This document shows positions 8,448 to 15,434 of a DNA stretch of 64,000 nucleotides, in pieces. Origin of the DNA: an uncultured Lachnospiraceae bacterium (GTDB lineage Bacteria; Bacillota; Clostridia; Lachnospirales; Lachnospiraceae). The DNA lies in contig CADAXW010000001.1 in assembly GCA_902792005.1 (NCBI GenBank), positions 1 through 64,000 on the forward strand, in the 5' to 3' direction. Made by a program: the position numbers and the translations under genes. Position 1 is the first letter of the stretch, and every line of letters starts with the position of its first letter. The notes under the pieces were generated by a model. That model did no database searches, was not told where the DNA came from, and was given only the letters and a program-made list of their open reading frames with translations.

Positions 8448-9632
8448 TTATTCATCCTTCTGATCGAAGGAAAAATAATCTTTCAGATCCGATGTCTCTG
8501 TTTCCGTCGAAGTAGAGACATTCGTTTCCGCCGAAGTAGAGACATTCGTTTCCGTCGAAGCCGAAACATTATCATCCATCACTAACGAATACTTATTGGT
8601 ACTCTCAGCCCCTCTGGGAACTGACGGTCCTGCATACCCACGGTAGGGCTGTGCCTGCTGTCCTCCATACGGTGTCTGTTGTCCGCCGTACTGCATCTGC
8701 GGCGCTCCGTAGGGTGTCTGCTGCCCGCCGTACTGCGTCTGCGGTGCTCCATACGGTGTCTGTTGTCCGCCATACTGCGTCTGCGGCGCTCCGTACGGTG
8801 TCTGCTGTGCGCCGTAGGCCGCTGCACCTCCGATGGCTCCGATGCCCTGCTGATAGAGATTTGGCCCTGCTCCGGCAGGATTCTGCGGCGCGTACGGTCC
8901 CCCCGGATACGGCGGCATTCCGCCCGCACCCGCTCTCGCCATGGCATCCGCAGGTCCTACATTGTTCTCATTATCACTGCGGATCTTCAGGTAAAGCCCG
9001 ACAAGGATCAGGATAGCGATCTGCATGATCACATTAAACACGGACTGTCCGCTGGAGAAAAAGCTGGAAAGGATATCCTTCAGACTGATGGTCCTTCCAA
9101 TGGCCGGGATCAGGATAAATACAAGTCCTGCCACATAACAGCCGGGGGCCCGAAGCCACTCTCTCCCGATGGTCTCTCCGTCTTCCAGATCTTTTGCCGT
9201 TTTCCCGGAAATGATAAAGCTCCCCGCAAAGAATCCGATACCTGCATAGATCAGGATCATTCTCCAGTTGAACAGGACCGATCCTGCATATCTTCCAAGC
9301 TGTGTCCAAAGCCAGATCAGGATGATCAGGAATTCAGCCAGCATCCCTCCGCCTACCGCAATGGACGCAATGCCGTAGCGGTCCATTTTCTCGGTGATCA
9401 TAAAGAATGTCATGGCAGCCATTCCCAATGTCACCAGCGTTTCCGCGATCACAGTTACCCAGATCACGAAGTTTCCGCCGCTTCCCTGAAGCAGTATATT
9501 TGCACCGTACTTATAATACTTTCCGATCATCCGGTAAAGATCGATCAGCTGGACGATCCGAAGGAGCGCCATCACTGATATCGTAATTCCTGAGACAAAG
9601 CAAAGGACCTTCTGAAGCTTGTCTTTATCCAT
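8448..9632 (-). CDS. Six-TM membrane protein with repetitive Gln/Pro/Tyr/Gly tail
   Basis: 394 residues, not assigned to a named family. Six hydrophobic segments lie in the first 230 residues. A long cytosolic-looking tail follows, built of 14-residue repeats (unit QQTPYGAPQTQYGG) and ending in three 8-residue TETNVSTS-type repeats. Such Tyr/Gln/Pro/Gly tails occur in many Gram-positive membrane proteins and are probably disordered. The start at 9632 is set by GAGGAGG five bases upstream; the longer frame to 9668 has no such site. The same GGAGGTTACTATG context recurs at the gene starting at 20925. Function unknown. Confidence 0.8.
   Translation of the reverse strand: MDKDKLQKVLCFVSGITISVMALLRIVQLIDLYRMIGKYYKYGANILLQGSGGNFVIWVTVIAETLVTLGMAAMTFFMITEKMDRYGIASIAVGGGMLAEFLIILIWLWTQLGRYAGSVLFNWRMILIYAGIGFFAGSFIISGKTAKDLEDGETIGREWLRAPGCYVAGLVFILIPAIGRTISLKDILSSFFSSGQSVFNVIMQIAILILVGLYLKIRSDNENNVGPADAMARAGAGGMPPYPGGPYAPQNPAGAGPNLYQQGIGAIGGAAAYGAQQTPYGAPQTQYGGQQTPYGAPQTQYGGQQTPYGAPQMQYGGQQTPYGGQQAQPYRGYAGPSVPRGAESTNKYSLVMDDNVSASTETNVSTSAETNVSTSTETETSDLKDYFSFDQKDE
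8500..8571. repeat. Three 24-nt tandem coding repeats
   Basis: Units at 8500-8523, 8524-8547 and 8548-8571, the first two nearly identical, encode the Thr/Glu/Asn/Val/Ser tail near the C-terminus of the membrane protein. Confidence 0.9.
8671..8814. repeat. 42-nt tandem coding repeats, about 3.4 copies
   Basis: GGTGTCTG marks unit starts at 8671, 8713, 8755 and 8797, an exact 42-nt period. Each unit encodes a 14-residue QQTPYGAPQTQYGG-type repeat. The units stay in frame, so this is a protein repeat and not a CRISPR array. Confidence 0.92.
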
Positions 9633-9668
9633 AGTAACCTCCTCAAAACAAAGCAACACCCACCCCAT

Positions 9669-9677
9669 ATTGTAACA
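9669..9677 (-). promoter_or_regulatory. Extended -10 promoter for the six-TM protein
   Basis: On the minus strand TG-T-TACAAT reads from 9677 to 9669, 37 bases before the start at 9632. No good -35 is visible, as is usual for extended -10 promoters. Confidence 0.5.
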
Positions 9678-9689
9678 TGATTCATTTCG

Positions 9690-10448
9690 CTACACCACAT
9701 ATTTTATCAGCCAAAGTATGATAAACTGCAGCGGATAGAACACATAGAAAAACCATTTATGAAATGCGCCCTTACTGCCCCGCTCCCCGTTGTAAAGGAA
9801 AAGGAACGGAAGAAACAGGAACAGCCCTGCCTGCCACAGCTGCCCGTACCAGTTCTGATCTGACGAGACACAGAACAGGATACCGATGATCACATACCCG
9901 ACGGTGACAATGCTGAACCATTTCGCCTGTTCACTCCTGGAATCCCGGTGAGCCGCAAATGCAATGGCATAGATCGGTGCCACCATTCCCCAGTCACAGA
10001 ACATGGACAAACCGTAGATCCCGCCGAACAGCACGCATCGGAGAGTAAAACCGGGCACCAGATCGTAAACATAGAGTGCCAGGAAGGAAAGGAACAGCGT
10101 AAAGAGCATATTGAAGTCCGGATGCAGGACAGTCTCCCAGAATGTAGGCATCACCCGTTCTCCGGTCGCCACATCCATATGCGGAAGCCCGTACTGCATG
10201 AGACAATAGGGGATCTGGGAAATGAGTGCAAAAACAAGAAGCCGGATCCCGTACTTCTTCCGGTTTGACGTATGTGCATAGCCCTCCGTCAGAAGATAGA
10301 TCATGATGGGGGCCGTCAGTCGTCCCACAATACGGCAGAGCAGCCCCGGAATCGTCTGAACGGACAGAAATACCATTCCGATATGATCCACCACCATGGC
10401 TGCAGCCGCGATATATTTCATCTTATTGCCTGTAAGTCCGCGTTCCAA
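9690..10448 (-). CDS. TraX-family membrane protein
   Basis: 252 residues, almost entirely hydrophobic with about eight TM segments. The N-terminal KYIAAAAMVVDHIGMVFL and the RLTAPIMIYLLTEGYAHTSNR stretch are characteristic of the TraX family. In F plasmids TraX acetylates pilin; chromosomal copies in Firmicutes are common and usually sit apart from conjugation genes, as here, so a role in conjugation should not be assumed. The start is probably TTG at 10448, 8 bases after GGAGG; the next ATG (residue 10) lacks a site at the right distance. It lies downstream of hisS, separated by a terminator. Confidence 0.85.
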   Translation of the reverse strand: MERGLTGNKMKYIAAAAMVVDHIGMVFLSVQTIPGLLCRIVGRLTAPIMIYLLTEGYAHTSNRKKYGIRLLVFALISQIPYCLMQYGLPHMDVATGERVMPTFWETVLHPDFNMLFTLFLSFLALYVYDLVPGFTLRCVLFGGIYGLSMFCDWGMVAPIYAIAFAAHRDSRSEQAKWFSIVTVGYVIIGILFCVSSDQNWYGQLWQAGLFLFLPFLFLYNGERGSKGAFHKWFFYVFYPLQFIILWLIKYVV

Positions 10449-10523
10449 AGCTTATTCCTCCCCGGGCCCTGTCAACCCAGGTTATATTTTACCACATTTC
10501 CTTCCGAAATGACGAACGAAAAT

Positions 10524-10556
10524 GGGCATCCCGCAGAAAGCTTCTGCAGAATGCCC
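10524..10556 (-). terminator. Terminator after hisS
   Basis: Near-perfect hairpin with arms GGGCATTCTGCAGAA and TTCTGCGGGATGCCC on the minus strand, followed by ATTTTCG, starting 10 bases after the hisS stop codon. Confidence 0.75.
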
Positions 10557-10566
10557 TATATTTCTC

Positions 10567-11844
10567 TTAATTGATATCCTTATCTGCGAAGAACTCAACG
10601 ATCTCGGTATAACCCTCCGCTGTCAGCTGTTCCTTCTGGAACTTCTTGTTCTTCTTCATCATTACGATATTGATCTCAGCGCCTGCCGAGCGAAGCTCCT
10701 TCGCCTTTGCAAGCAGCTGCCCCAGCTTGTCACCGGGCATTCCCTTTTCAACCAGGTATGCCGTCTTCCCTTCACTGCCGGGCACCTTGAAATCACGCTC
10801 CAGCAGGAGCATAACGATACGCTCGAAGCCGATGGAGAAGCCACAGGCCGGTGTGGGCTGGCCCGTGAAACGTCCGATCATCTCATCATAACGTCCGCCG
10901 CCGCCTACGGATCCGCCGTATTCGTCCATGGATATCTCAAAGATGGGGCCTGTGTAATAGGACATTCCCCGTACCAGAGTGGGATCAAATGCGACCGCGA
11001 ATTCCGCTTCCTTTGCCCCCTCCACTGTATTCATGATGGTAACCAGATCCTCCGTGATCTTTGCCGGAAGAACATCCCCGAGGGTTTCTGCCAGGAGGCG
11101 GATCCCTGCCGTATCCGGTGTTGCCTTACGGAACAGCTCCAGATAGCGGTCCACCACTGCCTCATCATAGCCGGCACTCACCAGTTCCTGGCGGACGCCG
11201 TCCATTCCGATCTTGTCCATCTTATCCAGAGTGATGAAGATCCCGTCATAATCCACGGTCTCTCCCTCCGGTGCTGTAAAGCCTGCATAATCCACCATGG
11301 CGCGGAGGATCCTCCGGTCATTGATGCGAATGGTAAACTTATGAAAATCCAGCTTGCCGAGAAGTGTGGAGGTTGCAAGGATCAGTTCGATCTCCGCCAG
11401 AATGGTAGGCTCTCCCAGGATATCGATATCGCACTGCATGAACTGGCGATATCTGCCGCGCTGGGGACGATCGGCCCGCCATACATTTCCCATCTGAAGC
11501 GCCTTAAACGGGCTGGGAAGTTCATTTGCATTATTGGAATAATAACGGCAGAGCGGAACCGTCAGATCATAACGAAGTCCGCCGTCCACAAGATCCGCTT
11601 CCGTCTCGGCCTCGGCCAGCTTCAGCTTTTCTCCGCGCTTCAGGATCTTAAAGATCAGCTTTTCATTCTCTCCTCCCTGCTTGGAGGAAAGATTCTCGAT
11701 GTGTTCCACACAGGGGGTCTCCATGGATGTAAAGCCGAACTTCTTATAGGTCTCCTTGATGAGGCCTATGGCGTAGTCCCTGATCTCCATCTCCCTGGGG
11801 AGTATATCCTTCATACCGGTAACCGGCTTTTTCTTCATTGCCAT
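10567..11844 (-). CDS. hisS: Histidyl-tRNA synthetase
   Basis: 425 residues, the usual length for bacterial HisRS. It is a class II synthetase charging tRNA-His. Motif 1 is in the N-terminal GFTSMETPCVE region, motif 2 is FRADRPQRGRYRQF-like (here VWRADRPQRGRYRQFMQCD), the histidine-specific segment is LVRGMSYYTGPIFEI, and motif 3 is ACGFSIGFERI. A C-terminal anticodon-binding domain (about 335-425) is present, which argues for HisS over the regulatory paralogue HisZ. The ATG follows GGAG by 9 bases. The 120-base upstream region is too short for a T-box leader and none is seen. Confidence 0.95.
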   Translation of the reverse strand: MAMKKKPVTGMKDILPREMEIRDYAIGLIKETYKKFGFTSMETPCVEHIENLSSKQGGENEKLIFKILKRGEKLKLAEAETEADLVDGGLRYDLTVPLCRYYSNNANELPSPFKALQMGNVWRADRPQRGRYRQFMQCDIDILGEPTILAEIELILATSTLLGKLDFHKFTIRINDRRILRAMVDYAGFTAPEGETVDYDGIFITLDKMDKIGMDGVRQELVSAGYDEAVVDRYLELFRKATPDTAGIRLLAETLGDVLPAKITEDLVTIMNTVEGAKEAEFAVAFDPTLVRGMSYYTGPIFEISMDEYGGSVGGGGRYDEMIGRFTGQPTPACGFSIGFERIVMLLLERDFKVPGSEGKTAYLVEKGMPGDKLGQLLAKAKELRSAGAEINIVMMKKNKKFQKEQLTAEGYTEIVEFFADKDIN

Positions 11845-11887
11845 ACTTTCTTTCTCCTACTCACTGCGTTCCTTTTTCATGAACTAC

Positions 11888-11916
11888 ACTATACCACCAA
11901 ATACAGGAAATGAAAA
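11888..11916 (-). promoter_or_regulatory. Possible hisS promoter
   Basis: TATAGT (11893-11888 on the minus strand) with a weak TTTTCA -35 at 17 bases (11916-11911). It overlaps the terminator of the upstream gene by one base. The -35 is poor. Confidence 0.4.
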
Positions 11917-11938
11917 GACCCCTGCGATGCAGAGGTCT
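11916..11938 (-). terminator. Terminator after the degenerate AAA+ gene
   Basis: Minus-strand hairpin AGACCTCTGC-ATC-GCAGGGGTCT followed by TTTTC, 28 bases after the stop at 11966. Confidence 0.75.
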
Positions 11939-11965
11939 CCTCGGTCTTTTAAATCTATTCCCGAT

Positions 11966-13252
11966 CTATACCCGGTTGATATCGTCAACCGTAATCTCCT
12001 TCTTTGCATTAGCGCCGTCAGCACCCTCACGGAAGTCTGTAGCTCCCATAACCTTGTCCAGGTACTCCAGGAAACGGTCGATGTTGCCTTCCTCCATTCC
12101 CTGCAGGGACTGCTTCAGCCGCTCATATACCGGCTTGTCTGCTGTATAGCCCTTCTCCTTGATGTATCCACGTGCCAGGGAGATCATGCCCTTCTCTTTG
12201 ATCTTGTGAATTCCAACCAGATAGATGAACTTATCAACGATCTCCTGATTGTCCTCAAAGAATCTTGCAAGCGAGTCGATCTCACCGGTCAGGATCACTA
12301 CATAATCATTCTGATCCGGCTCGGAATTCCGGATAACCTCAACCAGCTTCTCCGGCTGTACCAGTCCGGCATTCTCGATGATAAGGCATCCGCCCTTCAA
12401 GCCTGCCAGCTTCTCAAGACCGATCTTGTTCAGCTGCTTTGCTTTGATCTTTGCGATCTTATCTGACTTTACCAGCTCCATGCTGTAGAAGCTTCTTGCG
12501 AAGTCCTCGCCGACCTTGCCGGTACCGAATCCGTTTCTACCCAGGATAACGATATTCATCGGCATATCCGGATGACGAAGGATGGAGTTCATGGAAAGGA
12601 TCACATCATCCGATGTGGACGGGATCTTACTGTATTTCTTAAGGGTTACAGCTCTGGAAGGAAGCGCTCCAAGAGGAACCTCTTCACCGGTTACAGGATC
12701 CGTTACACGACGAACGCCCATGCCTGCCTGTGCTTCCATCTCACGTCTTGCAGCGCGCTGTTCAGCTCTCTTCTCCTCTGCCTCACGCTTTGCTGCACGC
12801 TCTGCACGGCGGCGTGCCTCTTCCTCATATGCCTGCTTCTCCTTACGTTCAGCTTCCCGAACATAAGCCTGCATATCCTCTTCCGCAGTCTTTTTATCCT
12901 GCTTATCCTGCTTATCCTGCTGCTTCGGTGCTTCCTGTTTTGTCTGCTTCTCCTGCTGCTTCTTTCCGGACTTGGCTGTTTTCTTCTTCTGTGATTCAGT
13001 CGCAGGTTTTACTTCCTGTTTTGCTTCCGGTTTTGCTTCTGCCTTAGCCGCAGGCTTCGGTTCAGCCTTGGGTTCCGGTTTCGGCTCCGGTTTCGGTTCC
13101 GGTTTGGCAGGTGTGGGTTCCGGCTTGGCAGGTGCTATCGGTTCGGACTGAGCCGATGCAGCAGACCCTGCAGCCTCTTCCTCCTTTGAAAACATTTTTT
13201 TCAGCAATCGCTTGATCGCTTCGTATGCATTTCTAAACGGTTTCATATACAA
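11966..13252 (-). CDS. Pro/Lys/Glu-rich protein with degenerate AAA+ domain
   Basis: 428 residues. Residues 20-110 are Lys-Pro-Glu-Ala repeats; residues 110-170 are a charged, probably coiled region. Residues 210-405 look like a CbbX/SpoVK-type AAA+ fold with eroded motifs: the P-loop is GRNGFGTGKVG, keeping Gly and Lys but with Val instead of Thr/Ser, and the Walker B position reads GGCLIIENAG, losing Asp and the catalytic Glu. The pattern lines up with the intact AAA+ protein starting at 31566 (GNPGTGKTT and GGILFIDEA). It may bind nucleotide weakly or act as an inactive partner (inference). The start follows GGAGGGGG. It is a single-gene unit. Confidence 0.75.
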   Translation of the reverse strand: MYMKPFRNAYEAIKRLLKKMFSKEEEAAGSAASAQSEPIAPAKPEPTPAKPEPKPEPKPEPKAEPKPAAKAEAKPEAKQEVKPATESQKKKTAKSGKKQQEKQTKQEAPKQQDKQDKQDKKTAEEDMQAYVREAERKEKQAYEEEARRRAERAAKREAEEKRAEQRAARREMEAQAGMGVRRVTDPVTGEEVPLGALPSRAVTLKKYSKIPSTSDDVILSMNSILRHPDMPMNIVILGRNGFGTGKVGEDFARSFYSMELVKSDKIAKIKAKQLNKIGLEKLAGLKGGCLIIENAGLVQPEKLVEVIRNSEPDQNDYVVILTGEIDSLARFFEDNQEIVDKFIYLVGIHKIKEKGMISLARGYIKEKGYTADKPVYERLKQSLQGMEEGNIDRFLEYLDKVMGATDFREGADGANAKKEITVDDINRV

Positions 13253-13278
13253 CCCCCTCCAAACGAAAGTATAGAAAC

Positions 13279-13284
13279 ATTATA
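13279..13284 (-). promoter_or_regulatory. Possible -10 for the degenerate AAA+ gene
   Basis: TATAAT on the minus strand 26 bases upstream of the start at 13252. No convincing -35 is seen at 16-18 bases. The 13253-13485 region is otherwise AT-rich and noncoding, shared with the plus-strand promoter at 13412. Confidence 0.45.
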
Positions 13285-13411
13285 CTACATAATTTATGAA
13301 ATTTCGACTACGAAATGAATAAAAAATGATATTTTTTTTACACTCTCTAAATGTTGTGCTGTCCACTGTCCCACTACACTATATCCGCGATTCACCCACT
13401 GTATCCCTCTA

Positions 13412-13440
13412 TTGATACCCCGGCATGATAGTGATATAAT
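13412..13440 (+). promoter_or_regulatory. Sigma-A promoter of the sensor-GGDEF gene
   Basis: TTGATA (13412-13417), 17-base spacer, perfect TATAAT (13435-13440), 45 bases before the start codon. Confidence 0.85.
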
Positions 13441-13485
13441 AACATATGTGACTGAAAACATATAGCAGAATCCTGGTATTATCTC

Positions 13486-15405
13486 ATGATCAACGGCAAA
13501 AAGATAATTGCATTATGCGCTTCCAGAATTTATGATCCGCAGATCTACGGCTTTATCAAAACTCTGCACGAGACTCTGCAGGCGGATAACTGCGCTCTTT
13601 TGATCTTCGGGATCAACTCCGACATCTACTGGGCGGAGGACATGAATCCTGCGGAGACCTATATCTTTGATCTCATGCCCTATGAGGAACTGGACTGCAT
13701 CATGATCATGGATGAAAAGATCAAGAGTCACAGGGTTTCCAGCCGGATCATTTCCAGGGCGAAGGAGACATCTGTTCCCGTTATCATCATAGACGGCTCG
13801 TACGAAGGCACTCATCATGTGAACTTTGATTACGAAGCCGGTTTCGAGGAGATCACACGTCACGTGATCGAACGCCACCATGCAAGACATCCGCATATGA
13901 TGGCCGGACTGCCCAACAACGAGTTCTCCGACCGGAGGATCGACATCTTCAAAAAGGTCATCGCCGAAAATGGGATCCCCTTTGATGACAGTATGCTGAG
14001 CTACGGTGATTTCTGGGCAGATCCTACCCGGGACGCCATGCGTGAGATCCTGAAACGCGACCGACTTCCGGATGCCATCATCTGTGCCAATGATATTATG
14101 GCCATAAATGTAAACGATATGCTTCAGGAGGCCGGAATCCGTGTTCCGGACCAGGTGATCGTTTCCGGCTTTGACGGCTTCGACGAGGTTTTCTTCTCTA
14201 CACCGAAGATCGCCACCTCCAGCTGCGATACCATCCTTCTGGCAGAGGCTGCCGGATCCGCAGCTCTGAAGCTTATGAATCACGAATCCATCGGCGATAC
14301 CTATATCACACCGCGGCTGATCCCCAATGAATCCTGCGGCTGCACCGAGCATAACTGGAATGCGCTGAACATGATGGCCAGCTTTAATAATAATTTCTAC
14401 CGTCACCAGGATGACACACGCATCCTGTACGATATCACCTCCAACATGGAGACCAGCGATACCCTTTGGGATATGGCTGCCAGCATCCACAACCACAAGA
14501 CCAAGAATTCCCTGACGGTGGTGGATATGAACATCTTCGACATGGAGGAGAACTATTTCATGACCAGCCCGGAGAAGCATCCCACTCCGAACTTCCACAT
14601 CATTAACGATGCGGATTACGCCGAGGAGCACCGGTTTGACCGTATCCCTCTTCCGGATGAGCTTTTCTATGATAAGACCGTAAACGATAAGGAGTCCGTA
14701 CTTTCCGGCAACTTCCGTGACCGGATCATCGAGCTGATGGACAGCGGCTTCCCGCTGGTATTCAACGCTCTGGATTATATGGATCATCCCTTCGGATTCA
14801 ACTGCTACTTCTACCGGGAGCTGGTGATCACCAACTATTCCCGCTCTGCCATCGTGACCAGTGCGATCAGCATGGGCATCGGAGGCTTTGTGAATCTGCA
14901 GTATCAGCGTCGTCTGCTGGAGAAGGTGGATGAAATGTACCGGCACGATTCCCTTACCGGACTGTATAACCGTCTGGGCTTCCATAAGGTATTTGATGCC
15001 TTTGCCACTCAGGAGGAGAACTTCGGAACCCCGATCACCGTGATCATGTCCGATCTGGACGGCCTGAAGTTTATCAACGATAACTTCGGTCATGCCGAAG
15101 GCGACCGTGCCATCACGGCCGTGGCGACCGCACTGAAGGATGCCTGTCCAAATGGCGCCATGTGCGCACGCTTTGGAGGAGATGAGCTGTTTGCTGTGCT
15201 CCTGGGAGACTGTGATCCTCAGTCCATCGTCCCGGAGATTGATCGAAATCTCGGCCGCATCGAAAAAGAATGGAATCTTCCATATTCCGTTGCCGCCAGC
15301 AGCGGTTTCTTCACCACCACTCTGGAGGCAGGTTTTGAGATCACAAAGGCGCTGAAGCAGGCGGATACCGAGATGTATAAGATAAAGACAAAAAAGAAGG
15401 CCTGA
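13486..15405 (+). CDS. Cytosolic sugar-binding-protein-like sensor fused to diguanylate cyclase (GGDEF)
   Basis: 639 residues with no signal peptide, TM helix or helix-turn-helix. Residues 1-285 have a LacI-type periplasmic-binding-protein fold (ICANDIMAINVNDML, VIVSGFDGFDE) closing with NESCGC. A roughly 170-residue GAF-like linker (about 300-480) follows. The GGDEF domain is at about 485-639: SLTGLYNRLGF, SDLDGLKFINDNFGH and the active-site RFGGDELF, so synthesis of c-di-GMP from two GTP is expected. The RxxD inhibitory site appears absent (Pro and Ala at the Arg and Asp positions). A small sugar-like ligand is inferred. The start has only a weak ribosome site. It converges on the EAL gene with a related sensor. 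Confidence 0.88.
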   Translation: MINGKKIIALCASRIYDPQIYGFIKTLHETLQADNCALLIFGINSDIYWAEDMNPAETYIFDLMPYEELDCIMIMDEKIKSHRVSSRIISRAKETSVPVIIIDGSYEGTHHVNFDYEAGFEEITRHVIERHHARHPHMMAGLPNNEFSDRRIDIFKKVIAENGIPFDDSMLSYGDFWADPTRDAMREILKRDRLPDAIICANDIMAINVNDMLQEAGIRVPDQVIVSGFDGFDEVFFSTPKIATSSCDTILLAEAAGSAALKLMNHESIGDTYITPRLIPNESCGCTEHNWNALNMMASFNNNFYRHQDDTRILYDITSNMETSDTLWDMAASIHNHKTKNSLTVVDMNIFDMEENYFMTSPEKHPTPNFHIINDADYAEEHRFDRIPLPDELFYDKTVNDKESVLSGNFRDRIIELMDSGFPLVFNALDYMDHPFGFNCYFYRELVITNYSRSAIVTSAISMGIGGFVNLQYQRRLLEKVDEMYRHDSLTGLYNRLGFHKVFDAFATQEENFGTPITVIMSDLDGLKFINDNFGHAEGDRAITAVATALKDACPNGAMCARFGGDELFAVLLGDCDPQSIVPEIDRNLGRIEKEWNLPYSVAASSGFFTTTLEAGFEITKALKQADTEMYKIKTKKKA

Positions 15406-15420
15406 TTTGGCCTTCTTTTT
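15391..15420. terminator. Bidirectional terminator between GGDEF and EAL genes
   Basis: Perfect 12-base arms, AAAAAGAAGGCC (15391-15402) and GGCCTTCTTTTT (15409-15420), with a 6-base loop. The left arm includes the stop codon region of the GGDEF gene. Confidence 0.92.
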
Positions 15421-15434
15421 CGTTACATTACATT

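Noticed and set aside
8671..8814. Regularly spaced repeats resembling a CRISPR array
   Set aside because: The 42-nt units are contiguous with no unique spacers and translate in frame as protein repeats.
9690..10448. TraX as a sign of a conjugative element
   Set aside because: No relaxase, coupling protein or integrase is nearby; chromosomal TraX genes without transfer functions are common in this group.
10567..11844. HisZ regulatory subunit
   Set aside because: The C-terminal anticodon-binding domain and histidine-specific motifs are present, so it is a true HisS.
10522..11913. A 463-residue plus-strand frame opposite hisS
   Set aside because: HisS on the minus strand has all class II motifs; the plus frame has none.
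11845..11965. Possible T-box leader before hisS
   Set aside because: The gap is only about 120 bases, half of it the terminator of the previous gene, and no T-box core sequence is seen.
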